Shown: positions 6,526 to 14,810, counted from the first letter of the stretch. The stretch is 15,052 nt of DNA from an uncultured Marinicella sp. (GCA_938008005.1 CALLLZ010000496.1:1-15052), one strand, 5' to 3'. Numbers and translations are program-made. Notes: generated by a model not told the origin, from the sequence alone.

Positions 6526-7260
6526 ATGTCAGTTTTCAAAGATCATAGGTGCGTTTTGAATCAGTTTATTGAAGTTTATGAAAATGCATTGAGTGCAGAT
6601 TTTTGTCAACAATGTATAGCAAAATTTGATGGAAGTAGTGAACAGCATAAAGGGCGTACTGGCCACGGTGTTGACCCAATCAAAAAAAACAGTCTTGACA
6701 TTACGATCAGCCAATCGGAAGCTTGGGGAGCTGAAATGAATCATTTGCAACAGGTTGTTTTGCAAGGTTTGATCCAATATGTTAGAAAATATCCTTTTGT
6801 ATTGGTTGGAGCAATCGCACTGCAGGTGCAAACGCCGGATGGTCTTGAGCAAATTTCATATGTAGATATTCCTACTTTGAATGATGATTCTCTAGCAAGC
6901 TTAATACAAACTGTTTTTCGACTGGGTTCAATCAATATTCAAAAATACAACCAAGATGAAGGTGGTTATTTTTATTATCATTCGGAAATATATCCGCATC
7001 CAAATGACCAAGAAAATGATGCCTTACACCGCAAGTTGCTGTGGATGTTTTACCTCAATGATGTGGAAGAAGGTGGCGAAACGGACTTTTATCACCAACA
7101 AATATCTACCAAGCCTAAGCAAGGCAGTTTGGTGATAGCTCCAGCAGGGTTCACACATACTCACAGGGGAAACATGCCTAAATCAAATGATAAATATATT
7201 TTTACTTCATGGGTCTTGTATCAGAGGGCAGCTCAACTGTATGGTCAGCAGGGTGTTTGA
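6526..7260 (+). CDS. 2-oxoglutarate/Fe(II)-dependent oxygenase (prolyl-hydroxylase-like)
   Basis: 244 residues from the ATG at 6526; an upstream TTG at 6499 would add nine, and neither has a clear Shine-Dalgarno. The C-terminal half is a double-stranded beta-helix oxygenase of the prolyl 4-hydroxylase type. YYHSE carries the metal-binding pair as His152-x-Glu154, MFYLNDVEEGGETDF is the usual central strand pair, and FTHTHRG supplies the distal His (211 or 213). KYIFTSWVL closes the domain. HxE replaces the more common HxD; I recall related marine and viral proteins with the same variant. Such enzymes couple 2-oxoglutarate decarboxylation to hydroxylation of a protein or small molecule. The substrate is unknown, and the first ~100 residues match nothing I know. 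It lies 54 bases after the GGDEF gene. Confidence 0.8.
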   Translation: MSVFKDHRCVLNQFIEVYENALSADFCQQCIAKFDGSSEQHKGRTGHGVDPIKKNSLDITISQSEAWGAEMNHLQQVVLQGLIQYVRKYPFVLVGAIALQVQTPDGLEQISYVDIPTLNDDSLASLIQTVFRLGSINIQKYNQDEGGYFYYHSEIYPHPNDQENDALHRKLLWMFYLNDVEEGGETDFYHQQISTKPKQGSLVIAPAGFTHTHRGNMPKSNDKYIFTSWVLYQRAAQLYGQQGV

Positions 7261-7309
7261 TTGTATGTTTAAATGGATATGAATATTACCAATAAATGAT
7301 AAAAAGGGT

Positions 7310-7337
7310 TTGCAGTTTAGGAACAGATGGGTATAAT
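7310..7337 (+). promoter_or_regulatory. Sigma70 promoter of the L36 gene
   Basis: TTGCAG (7310-7315) and a perfect TATAAT (7332-7337) are spaced by 16 bases, 29 bases before the ATG. I see no Zur-type palindrome overlapping it, although zinc-free L36 paralogues are often Zur-controlled. Confidence 0.65.
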
Positions 7338-7366
7338 TTGCAATCTTTTTAAACCAGCGGTAAATT

Positions 7367-7492
7367 ATGAAAGTTTTATCATCTTTGAAATCAGCCAAGA
7401 CTCGTTCTAGAGACTGCAAAGTGGTTCGTCGCCGTGGTAAAGTATTTGTGATTTGTAAATCAAATCCAAAATTGAAAGCACGTCAAAGATAA
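7367..7492 (+). CDS. rpmJ: 50S ribosomal protein L36, zinc-free type B
   Basis: A 41-residue protein starting MKVLSSLKSAKTRSRDCKVV and ending in the basic CKSNPKLKARQR, a close match to type-B bL36 (the YkgO/RpmJ2 form). It has only two cysteines and lacks the C-x2-C...C...H zinc ligands of type A, so it is the zinc-independent variant. L36 is a small structural protein of the 50S subunit. The gene stands alone with its own promoter at 7310-7337 and terminator at 7525-7553, unlike type-A rpmJ, which usually sits at the end of the spc ribosomal operon. Whether the genome also holds a type-A copy cannot be seen here. Confidence 0.95.
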   Translation: MKVLSSLKSAKTRSRDCKVVRRRGKVFVICKSNPKLKARQR

Positions 7493-7524
7493 ACCGCTCA
7501 AAATAAAAATATGGACTGATACTT

Positions 7525-7553
7525 AAAATACCCTCACCTGAGGGTATTTTTTT
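7525..7553 (+). terminator. Intrinsic terminator after rpmJ
   Basis: AATACCCTCA (7527-7536) and TGAGGGTATT (7539-7548) pair perfectly and are followed by a run of T's to 7553. It also lies past the end of the convergent minus-strand gene, and a weaker T-run on that strand may let it act in both directions. Confidence 0.88.
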
Positions 7554-7601
7554 GTTTGAAAGAAAAGGGTTATACAAATTATCTTGTGTTGCTTAAATTG
7601 A

Positions 7602-7982
7602 TTACTCAGATGACTGAATCATCATCAAACATACCGTTTTTCGGTTTTCAGCCAGTAAAACGTTAAACGTTCGAGCTGCAGCTTGATTGTTCAATACTTC
7701 TAAACCAATGTGTTTTTTTACCAATGGACCCAATACATCAGCTTGAGGAAAGGTGATTTGTTCACCTGTTGCTAAGATAATTACTTCAGGTTTGTATTCG
7801 CAAAGTTGACTAACTATCTTTTCAGTGAGTTCGTTGACCGAATTAATCTGACAAGGCACTAATTGATTATCCGATGGGATGATGATGGACTGTGTGTAAG
7901 TCTGATTGCCTATTATGCATTGGTTAGAGTGCGCTTGAATGATTAAATTGGGGTTGTTGGTATGATTTTCCGATAAATCCAT
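7602..7982 (-). CDS. Mth938-domain (DUF498) protein
   Basis: A 126-residue protein covering a complete Mth938 domain. Visible signs are PEVIILATGEQ at ~65-75, FPQADVLGPL and the family-typical GLEVLNNQAAARTFNVLLAENR near 92-113. Bacterial members have no established biochemical role; the mitochondrial relative NDUFAF3 assists complex I assembly. The gene lies 45 bases downstream of yhbY on the same strand, so the two are probably co-transcribed. There is no clear Shine-Dalgarno. Family assignment is good; function is unknown. Confidence 0.85.
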   Translation of the reverse strand: MDLSENHTNNPNLIIQAHSNQCIIGNQTYTQSIIIPSDNQLVPCQINSVNELTEKIVSQLCEYKPEVIILATGEQITFPQADVLGPLVKKHIGLEVLNNQAAARTFNVLLAENRKTVCLMMIQSSE

Positions 7983-8027
7983 GGCTATGATATCAAGTGA
8001 TTATGGTTCAAGTTATCCAAGGTGATG

Positions 8028-8375
8028 TTACTTGGGCAGTTCATATATGGGTTTTTTAGCGTTGGCGCGGTAAATGGTTAAGGTTTGGCCAATCGATTGT
8101 ATTTTGTGCGCGCCTGTTGCTGTGATAATTTTTTGTGTATGTTGTGCTCTGGTTTCTCGATCTGTGCGTAATTTGACTTTTACCAATTCATGTTGATCCA
8201 AACAAATATCTAATTCAATCATGATGTTTTCAGTAAGACCTTTATCGGCTACTGTCACCAATGGCTTTATGTCATGTGAGATTCCACGCAAGTATTTCTG
8301 TGCATTCTTACTGAGTGGCTTAGAAGATTTTTGCTTCGATCTATTGGTTGATTTATTTAGGGCTTTGTCTGACAT
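8028..8375 (-). CDS. yhbY: YhbY-type CRM-domain RNA-binding protein
   Basis: A 115-residue protein. A basic, Ser/Lys-rich N-terminal tail of ~20 residues precedes a CRM domain (LSKNAQKYLRGISHDIKPLV, then KGLTENIMIELD, HELVKVKL and GQTLTIYR). E. coli YhbY is about 97 residues and associates with pre-50S particles; this one is longer by its tail. The signature GxxG loop before LT reads ADKG (AxxG). It is divergent from rlmE as in E. coli, and both act on the large ribosomal subunit. Confidence 0.93.
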   Translation of the reverse strand: MSDKALNKSTNRSKQKSSKPLSKNAQKYLRGISHDIKPLVTVADKGLTENIMIELDICLDQHELVKVKLRTDRETRAQHTQKIITATGAHKIQSIGQTLTIYRANAKKPIYELPK

Positions 8376-8483
8376 TCAATGATAAAATTTTGTTTTAAAG
8401 CAGCATTTTATCAGTAAAGCATAAGGAGAAATATAAATTATCTATGTTCTCTTTTAATATAACGAAATAATAGTGAAATAAGT
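8376..8483. promoter_or_regulatory. Divergent promoter region, yhbY / rlmE
   Basis: This 108-base gap must hold promoters for both directions. For rlmE, TTATCA (8408-8413) and TATAAA (8432-8437), 18 bases apart, are a fair candidate. For yhbY, TAAAAT on the minus strand (8410-8405) is a possible -10 box without a clear -35. Neither is strong. Confidence 0.4.
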
Positions 8484-9101
8484 ATGGCCAGAAGTAAAAG
8501 TTCAAGTGGTTGGTTGAAAGAGCATTTTGATGATGAGTATGTGAAAAAATCACAAGAATCTGGTTATCGAGCAAGATCGGCCTATAAGCTAGAGGAAATA
8601 GCTGAGAAGTTTCAATTGTTTGGTAATACCAAAGCTGTGGTTGATTTAGGTGCAGCTCCAGGAGGGTGGTGTCAAGTACTGCAAGCCAAGTCGCCTGAAA
8701 CAGAATTAATTATTGGTTTGGATTTGTTGCCGATTGAACCCATCGCAGGTGTGCATTTTATTGAAGGTGATTTTACAACTGATGGTGTTTATCAAGAACT
8801 GTTAACTTTGCTTGGAGGGAGGAAAATAGACCTTGTATTATCAGACATGGCCCCCAATTTAAGTGGTATGAGTGCCATGGACCAACCACGATGTATGTTG
8901 TTGGCCGAAATGGCTTTAGATTTTTGTCAACAAGCTTTGCAACCTGGTGGTTCGCACGTTGTCAAACTTTTTCAAGGTGAAGGTTTTGATCAGCATATAC
9001 AAAACATTCGCCAATTATTTAATAAAGCAATGATATATAAACCTAAATCATCGCGTCCAAGGTCCAGAGAGGTTTTTGCGGTGGCCATGGGGTTTAAATA
9101 A
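8484..9101 (+). CDS. rlmE: 23S rRNA 2'-O-methyltransferase RlmE (FtsJ/RrmJ)
   Basis: A 205-residue protein of normal family length. The SAM-binding motif is DLGAAPGGW at 54-62. The catalytic K-D-K-E tetrad is visible as Lys35 (AYKLEEI), Asp121 (SDMAPNLSG), Lys161 (VVKLFQGEG) and Glu196 (SREVFAVAMG). The enzyme methylates the 2'-O of a uridine in helix 92 of 23S rRNA, a late step in 50S maturation. It is the first gene of the ftsH unit, 43 bases upstream of ftsH, a conserved proteobacterial pairing. No strong Shine-Dalgarno is visible. Confidence 0.97.
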   Translation: MARSKSSSGWLKEHFDDEYVKKSQESGYRARSAYKLEEIAEKFQLFGNTKAVVDLGAAPGGWCQVLQAKSPETELIIGLDLLPIEPIAGVHFIEGDFTTDGVYQELLTLLGGRKIDLVLSDMAPNLSGMSAMDQPRCMLLAEMALDFCQQALQPGGSHVVKLFQGEGFDQHIQNIRQLFNKAMIYKPKSSRPRSREVFAVAMGFK

Positions 9102-9144
9102 ATTTTAGAACAAATGTATACATTTATAAGGCAGAGGCTAAATT

Positions 9145-11079
9145 TTGAATAACATAGCAAAAAATATTTTATTGTGGGTGGTGGTACTGATGGTGCTGAT
9201 GAGTGTCTTCGGTAGTATGGTGCAGCCACCGCAAAAACAGGGTGAAATCGTATATTCTGAATTCATAAACTTGGTTCAAAGTGGTCAAATCAATGAGGTG
9301 TTGATTGATCCTGAAACCATGTATCATAAAAAAATTACTGCCATAACAAAAGGCGGTGAAACCATTACCGTTCAAGCAGGAGATGACCCACATTTAGAAG
9401 ATGATTTGTTGCTAAATAACGTCACATACTCTATCAAAGAACCTGCTCAAGAAAGTTTTGGCTGGCGCATTTTTGAAACAATATTCCCTATCCTATTATT
9501 CATAGGCTTGTTTTTCCTTATTATGCGCCACATGCAAGGTGGTGGAGGAAAAGGTGGGGCGATGAGTTTTGGCCGCTCCAAAGCCAAATTGATGACAGAA
9601 GATCAAAATAAAGTAACCTTTGAAGACATGGCTGGTGCAGAAGAGGCTAAGGAGGAAGTGGCTGAAGTTGTTGAGTTTTTACGAGACCCCACTAAGTTTC
9701 AGAAATTAGGTGGCCATATCCCCAAAGGCATATTGATGGTGGGTTCACCTGGTACAGGTAAAACATTGTTGGCTCGCGCGATTGCTGGTGAAGCCAAGGT
9801 TCCATTCTTCACTATTTCAGGTTCTGATTTTGTAGAAATGTTCGTTGGTGTCGGTGCGTCTAGAGTACGTGACATGTTTGAACAAGCAAAGAAAAACTCA
9901 CCTTGTATTATATTTATTGATGAGATTGATGCTGTTGGACGCCAACGTGGCGCTGGTATGGGTGGTGGTCATGATGAGCGTGAACAAACCTTGAATCAAT
10001 TATTGGTTGAAATGGATGGTTTTGATGGTAATGAAGGTGTGATTGTTATAGCCGCAACCAACAGGCCAGATGTTCTTGATTCAGCGTTGTTAAGACCAGG
10101 TAGATTTGATCGTCAAGTGGTTGTTCCACTACCAGATATTTTAGGTCGTGAGGCGATATTAAAAGTACACATGAAAAAAGTGCCTTTAGCCGATGATGTA
10201 AAACCGAGAGACATTGCCAGAGGAACCCCTGGTTTTTCAGGCGCTGATTTGGCTAACTTAGTCAATGAAGCTGCTTTATTTGCTGCCAGAACAGATGCCA
10301 AAGAAGTTAATATGGATTGTTTTGAGAAAGCACGGGATAAAATTTGGATGGGTGCCGAAAGAAAATCTATGGTTATGGATGATCACGACAGAAAAGTAAC
10401 GGCCTATCATGAGTCAGGGCATGCAATCGTGGGGTATAAATCACCCGAGCACAATCAAATTTATAAAGTGACGATTATTCCAAGAGGCAGGGCTTTAGGG
10501 GTGACTATTTCATTACCTGAAAAAGATGAGATTTCTGTCAGTAAACGAAAGTTGGAGTCACAAATAGCTATGGCTTATGGTGGTCGAATTGCCGAGGAGT
10601 TATTAGGCGGTGCTGATGCCATCTCTACTGGCGCTTCAAGTGATATTCAACAAGCCACTAACATTGCTAGAAACATGGTCACAAAATGGGGCTTTGGAGA
10701 AGGTTTGGGGCCTTTGTTATATTCTGAGGATGAAGGAGAGGTCTTTTTAGGCAGACAAGTGACACAGCATAAAAATGTATCAGACGCCACAGCTAAACTG
10801 ATTGATGATGCGATTAAAAAGATTATCGACACCAACTATGAAAAAGCACGTGAAATTTTGACTGAAAACATAGATAAATTACATATCATGTCGGAAGCCT
10901 TGTTGAAGTATGAAACACTTAATGCGGATCAAATTACAGAAATCATGGAAGGAAAAGACTTAACACCTCCTGAAAATTGGGATGAAGAAGATGATGGTAA
11001 CAGTCCAAAAGCTGACACCAAGAAAAAACCTAATAAAACAAAAGATTCAATCATTGGTGGAGAAGCCACTGAATCATAA
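9145..11079 (+). CDS. ftsH: ATP-dependent zinc metalloprotease FtsH
   Basis: A 644-residue protein. An N-terminal membrane helix (~6-24), a periplasmic segment and a second helix (~108-126) precede the AAA+ domain with Walker A GSPGTGKT (200-207), Walker B FIDEIDAVG and the second region of homology (ATNRPDVLDSALLRPGRFDR). The protease domain carries the zinc motif HESGH at 422-426. FtsH is a hexameric inner-membrane protease degrading misfolded membrane proteins and regulators; in E. coli these include LpxC and sigma32. The start is TTG at 9145: AGAGG seven bases upstream and the family-typical N-terminus (AKNILLWVVV) both support it. Walker A has Ser where E. coli has Pro (GPPGTGKT). The C-tail is charged and variable. 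Confidence 0.98.
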   Translation: MNNIAKNILLWVVVLMVLMSVFGSMVQPPQKQGEIVYSEFINLVQSGQINEVLIDPETMYHKKITAITKGGETITVQAGDDPHLEDDLLLNNVTYSIKEPAQESFGWRIFETIFPILLFIGLFFLIMRHMQGGGGKGGAMSFGRSKAKLMTEDQNKVTFEDMAGAEEAKEEVAEVVEFLRDPTKFQKLGGHIPKGILMVGSPGTGKTLLARAIAGEAKVPFFTISGSDFVEMFVGVGASRVRDMFEQAKKNSPCIIFIDEIDAVGRQRGAGMGGGHDEREQTLNQLLVEMDGFDGNEGVIVIAATNRPDVLDSALLRPGRFDRQVVVPLPDILGREAILKVHMKKVPLADDVKPRDIARGTPGFSGADLANLVNEAALFAARTDAKEVNMDCFEKARDKIWMGAERKSMVMDDHDRKVTAYHESGHAIVGYKSPEHNQIYKVTIIPRGRALGVTISLPEKDEISVSKRKLESQIAMAYGGRIAEELLGGADAISTGASSDIQQATNIARNMVTKWGFGEGLGPLLYSEDEGEVFLGRQVTQHKNVSDATAKLIDDAIKKIIDTNYEKAREILTENIDKLHIMSEALLKYETLNADQITEIMEGKDLTPPENWDEEDDGNSPKADTKKKPNKTKDSIIGGEATES

Positions 11080-11136
11080 AGACTATCAGTTGCGCCTATG
11101 GAACATGATTATGAGTAATTTCTATGAGAGATAATT

Positions 11137-11955
11137 ATGACCAGGGATTTTAAGGTGATGGGGGTACTCAATGTGACCCCCGATTCATTTTCAGATGGTG
11201 GAAAGTTTAACCAATTAGATGCCGCCATGCAACAAGTTCAAAGTATGGTTGATGCTACTGTTGATGTTATTGATGTAGGTGGCGAATCTACTCGCCCTGG
11301 TGCTGAGGTGGTAAATGTTGACGAAGAAATCAAGCGTGTTGTGCCAATTATCAAAGCCATAAAGGAAAAATATCCAGAGTTAATGATTTCAATTGATACC
11401 AGTAAAGCAGAGGTGATGGAAGCGGCCATTATGGCTGGGGCTGGTATGATCAATGATGTCAATGCTTTAGAGGCAGATGGTGCTATTGAAGTCGCAGTAA
11501 AACACGATGTCATGGTGTGCTTAATGCATAAAAAAGGTACCCCTGAGAATATGCAGGACAACCCTGAGTATGACGATGTTGTGCAGCAAGTGTTGGATTA
11601 CTTAGATGAAAGGGTCGAGGCATGTTTGGCTTATGGCATGAATGCAGATAACATCATTTTAGATCCGGGTATTGGTTTTGGAAAAACCTTGTCACATAAT
11701 TTAAAGTTAATTCAAAATACATCGACTATGAAACAGATGGGTTTGCCAGTACTTTTGGGTGTCTCAAGGAAATCAATGTTTGCAGATCTTTTAAATCGTC
11801 CGGTTCAAGAGCGGCTGGCTGGTTCATTGGCAGTGGCACAATTCGCTTACTTACAAGGTGCTGATTATTTTCGAGTTCACGATGTGGCAGAAACAGTAGA
11901 TGTACTGACTGTCAGCCAGAGGTTGGTTGATATGCAAACTGAGGACAGTTTATGA
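11137..11955 (+). CDS. folP: Dihydropteroate synthase
   Basis: A 272-residue protein with both family signatures: MGVLNVTPDSFSDGG at 8-22 and VIDVGGESTRPGA at ~44-56. Also present are DPGIGFGKT, GVSRKS and the C-terminal FRVHDV. It condenses p-aminobenzoate with 6-hydroxymethyl-dihydropterin pyrophosphate in folate synthesis and is the classic sulfonamide target. The P-S-D-F loop and the other substrate-binding segments look wild-type. GAGAG six bases before the ATG is a reasonable ribosome-binding site. The stop overlaps the glmM start as ATGA (11952-11955), indicating coupled translation, the usual gammaproteobacterial ftsH-folP-glmM order. Confidence 0.97.
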   Translation: MTRDFKVMGVLNVTPDSFSDGGKFNQLDAAMQQVQSMVDATVDVIDVGGESTRPGAEVVNVDEEIKRVVPIIKAIKEKYPELMISIDTSKAEVMEAAIMAGAGMINDVNALEADGAIEVAVKHDVMVCLMHKKGTPENMQDNPEYDDVVQQVLDYLDERVEACLAYGMNADNIILDPGIGFGKTLSHNLKLIQNTSTMKQMGLPVLLGVSRKSMFADLLNRPVQERLAGSLAVAQFAYLQGADYFRVHDVAETVDVLTVSQRLVDMQTEDSL

Positions 11956-13286
11956 GTAAAAAATATTTTGGGACCGATGGTATACGTGGCAAAGTAGGTG
12001 GTAGTTTAATAACTGCCGAGTTTGCTTTGCGTTTGGGTTATGCTGCTGGAAAAATTTTGGGTGCTGCCATGCCTAATAAAACCATAGTCATTGGTAAGGA
12101 TACACGTGTATCTGGTTATATGCTTGAATCTGCATTGGAAGCAGGTTTGTCATCGGCTGGTGTAAATATCATCCTTTTTGGGCCTATGCCGACACCTGCT
12201 GTTGCCTGGTTGACCAAAACTTTACATGCCAGTGCTGGTATTGTGATCAGTGCATCACATAATCCTTACTATGATAATGGCATTAAATTCTTTAGCCAAA
12301 CTGGTCAAAAGCTCAACGATGAACAAGAATTGGCCATTGAAGCTTTGCTAGACCAACCCATGCAAATGGTTGAGTCAGCCCAATTGGGTAAAGCAAAACG
12401 GTTGAATGATGTGGCAGGACGTTATATTGAGTTTTGTAAAAGAGCTGCTAATCGTCAGTTATTGGCAGGTAAAAAAATTGTGTTGGATTGCGCCAACGGT
12501 GCCAGTTATCACATTGCTCCCCAGGTGTTTGAAGAATTGGGTGCTGATATCACTGTAATTGGTAATCAACCTGATGGCTTTAATATCAATCAAGACTGTG
12601 GTTCTACCGAAGTATTGGTTTTGAGTGAAAAAGTCATTGAGACCAAAGCTGATTTGGGTATTGCCTTGGATGGTGATGGTGATCGTGTGGTGATGGTTGA
12701 TCATGCAGGCAATGAAATCAATGGGGATCAATTGATTTTCATGGTTGCTAAACATTTGTATGATCTCAATCAGCTGGGTGGTGGTGTGGTTGGGACATTG
12801 ATGTCTAACCAAGGTATGGAAGCGGGGCTTAAACAAATGGGTATTGATTTTGTTAGAGCTGATGTAGGTGACCGCTACGTTCATCAAGAACTGAGAAAAA
12901 GAAATTGGATCCTAGGAGGTGAATCATCTGGTCATATTTTGAATTTAAATTTAGCAGGTACAGGTGATGGCATCATCAGTGCTTTGATGGTACTTGAAGT
13001 GATTATGGAAACTGGGAAAAATCTTAAAGATTTAGCTGCAGAGATGGAATTGTATCCACAGGTCATGATTAATGTTAAAACAGATGAACCTAAACAACTG
13101 GCTCAGAATAAGCAGTTATTGGAACAAGCTCAACTGGTTGATGACAATTTGGGAGATGAAGGTCGGGTATTGATCAGACCGTCCGGAACCGAACCTAAAT
13201 TAAGGGTGATGGTAGAGGCTAAAAACCAAAATAAAGCCGCTGAATTTGCAAAAAAACTAGCAGATTTCGCTGAAAGTTTAACCTGA
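11952..13286 (+). CDS. glmM: Phosphoglucosamine mutase
   Basis: A 444-residue protein, the normal length. It starts with KYFGTDGIRG. The phosphoserine loop ISASHNP puts the active Ser at position 102, as in E. coli; the metal loop DGDGDR lies at 240-245; the C-terminal phosphate-binding loop is RPSGTEPKLRVMVE. It interconverts glucosamine-6- and glucosamine-1-phosphate for UDP-GlcNAc, feeding peptidoglycan and lipopolysaccharide synthesis. Translation is coupled to folP by the 4-base overlap. Confidence 0.98.
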   Translation: MSKKYFGTDGIRGKVGGSLITAEFALRLGYAAGKILGAAMPNKTIVIGKDTRVSGYMLESALEAGLSSAGVNIILFGPMPTPAVAWLTKTLHASAGIVISASHNPYYDNGIKFFSQTGQKLNDEQELAIEALLDQPMQMVESAQLGKAKRLNDVAGRYIEFCKRAANRQLLAGKKIVLDCANGASYHIAPQVFEELGADITVIGNQPDGFNINQDCGSTEVLVLSEKVIETKADLGIALDGDGDRVVMVDHAGNEINGDQLIFMVAKHLYDLNQLGGGVVGTLMSNQGMEAGLKQMGIDFVRADVGDRYVHQELRKRNWILGGESSGHILNLNLAGTGDGIISALMVLEVIMETGKNLKDLAAEMELYPQVMINVKTDEPKQLAQNKQLLEQAQLVDDNLGDEGRVLIRPSGTEPKLRVMVEAKNQNKAAEFAKKLADFAESLT

Positions 13287-13302
13287 TTGAATAAAAGAAC
13301 TC

Positions 13303-13761
13303 ATGAAAATATTTTTGATAGTTATTTCAGTTTGCTTGTTGTTAGTTAATCGTCCCTTATTTGCTGAACAAGATTCTTATGTTTTTGAGTTCCCTGAAAT
13401 CAATGAGTTATGGATGCGGGCGGCGCCGCCAAATGCCAATATGCTCGCAGCATATGTCACCATTGAAAATAACACCCAACATAACTTAAAACTTACTGGC
13501 GCATATGCACCAGATTTTGGCATGGCAGAAATTCATAAAACCATCGAAGAAGATGGTGTGCTGCGCATGCGTGAACAACATGAGTTGGAATTACCCATGC
13601 AGTCCAGTGTGGTGATGGAGCCAGGTGGTTTGCACATCATGCTGATGATGCCACAAAAAAAATTCAAGATTGGTGAGAAAGTGAGGATTTGCTTGCTGTA
13701 TCAAGATCAAGCAGGTGCTGAGCATGTTCAACATCTTGATTTTCCTGTGATGATGAAATAG
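13303..13761 (+). CDS. Periplasmic copper chaperone, PCu(A)C family
   Basis: A 152-residue secreted protein. Residues 1-21 are a signal peptide with likely cleavage after PLFA. The copper site is complete and correctly spaced as H-x10-M-x21-H-x-M: His78, Met89, His111 and Met113, within EPGGLHIMLM. PCu(A)C proteins carry Cu(I) in the periplasm and help build the CuA centre of cytochrome c oxidase, usually beside a SCO-type protein. Here there is no SCO or oxidase gene; it sits 16 bases after glmM and 23 bases before queA, which is unusual and probably only an operon-order quirk. Confidence 0.92.
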   Translation: MKIFLIVISVCLLLVNRPLFAEQDSYVFEFPEINELWMRAAPPNANMLAAYVTIENNTQHNLKLTGAYAPDFGMAEIHKTIEEDGVLRMREQHELELPMQSSVVMEPGGLHIMLMMPQKKFKIGEKVRICLLYQDQAGAEHVQHLDFPVMMK

Positions 13762-13784
13762 ATCAAAATTATTATCAAATTCCA

Positions 13785-14810
13785 ATGAAAAAATCCGACT
13801 TCAACTTTAATTTGCCTAATGAATTGATTGCTCAACATCCGTTACCAGAACGCAGCAAATCCAGATTGTTGAAGTTGAACAAGTACAATGGTCAAACCAC
13901 CGATTTACACTTCAAAGACTTACTCAATGAATTGAACAATGGTGATTTATTGGTATTCAATAACACCAAAGTTATTCCAGCCAGGTTATTGGCACAAAAA
14001 TCTACCGGCGGTAAAATTGAAGTTTTTGTGGAAAGGGTTTTGAGTGCTCATCAAGCCAAAGCATTATTGAAATCCAATAAATCAGTTAAGTTAGGCAGCA
14101 CAATACTATTCAATGGCCAGCCAGAACTGATAGTCACAGCCAAGCAAGGCATGTTCTACTTGGTTGAAACCAGGGGTGATAAATCTTTGAGTGAGTTAAT
14201 GGAAGTATATGGTCACATGCCATTACCGCCCTATATCACGCGTGAAGCTGATCAGCAAGATGATCAACGGTACCAAACTGTTTATGCCGATGATAAACAA
14301 GCCGGAGCGGTGGCAGCACCGACCGCTGGTTTACATTTCGATGATGAATTGTTGGCCCAAATCAAGGCCAAAGGCATACAGTCTGCTTTCGTGACTTTGC
14401 ATGTTGGCGCAGGGACGTTTCAACCGGTTAAAACTGAAGACATTGAATCGCACCAAATGCACAAAGAATGGCTCAAAGTCGATCAAGCCGTTTGTGATGC
14501 TGTTAAGCGTGCAAAAGTCAATGGTGGTCGAGTGATAGCTGTTGGTACAACGGCAGTTCGGTGTTTAGAAACAGCAAGCACAAAAGGTCAAATTGAAGCA
14601 TTTGAAGGCGATACTCAAATATTTATATATCCTGGATATCAATTCAAATGTATCGATGGCCTAATCACCAATTTTCATCTCCCAGAATCAACCTTGGTGA
14701 TGCTGGTTTCGGCCTTGGCGGGCCGTGAAAATATCCTCAATGCTTACCAACATGCTGTTGATGAAAAATATCGCTTTTTCAGTTACGGCGATGCCATGTT
14801 GATTGTTTAA
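13785..14810 (+). CDS. queA: tRNA preQ1(34) S-adenosylmethionine ribosyltransferase-isomerase
   Basis: A 341-residue protein, close to the ~350 of E. coli QueA. Family motifs in order: FNLPNELIAQHPLPERSKSR at 8-27, LVFNNTKVIPARL, GAVAAPTAGLHFD, HVGAGTFQPV, GTTAVRCLE, LITNFHLPESTLVMLVSAL and RFFSYGDAMLI at the end. It transfers the ribosyl part of SAM to preQ1 in tRNA to give epoxyqueuosine. In many gammaproteobacteria it is followed by tgt-yajC-secDF; here the next gene encodes a protein with a signal peptide, so that cluster is broken. No strong Shine-Dalgarno precedes the ATG. Confidence 0.97.
   Translation: MKKSDFNFNLPNELIAQHPLPERSKSRLLKLNKYNGQTTDLHFKDLLNELNNGDLLVFNNTKVIPARLLAQKSTGGKIEVFVERVLSAHQAKALLKSNKSVKLGSTILFNGQPELIVTAKQGMFYLVETRGDKSLSELMEVYGHMPLPPYITREADQQDDQRYQTVYADDKQAGAVAAPTAGLHFDDELLAQIKAKGIQSAFVTLHVGAGTFQPVKTEDIESHQMHKEWLKVDQAVCDAVKRAKVNGGRVIAVGTTAVRCLETASTKGQIEAFEGDTQIFIYPGYQFKCIDGLITNFHLPESTLVMLVSALAGRENILNAYQHAVDEKYRFFSYGDAMLIV

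Noticed and set aside
7261..7366. Zur operator upstream of the zinc-free L36 gene
   Set aside because: No AT-rich palindrome of the Zur type could be found by eye around the -10/-35 boxes.
7207..7419. Minus-strand 70-codon open frame across the L36 promoter
   Set aside because: Overlaps the clear rpmJ promoter and start on the other strand and has no supporting features.
9742..9765. Damaged Walker A in FtsH (GSPGTGKT)
   Set aside because: The invariant Gly-Lys-Thr is intact; Ser for Pro at the second position is a mild variant and does not imply loss of function.
12459..12887. Minus-strand 142-codon open frame inside glmM
   Set aside because: Entirely antisense to the well-conserved GlmM coding sequence; translation shows no recognisable motif.
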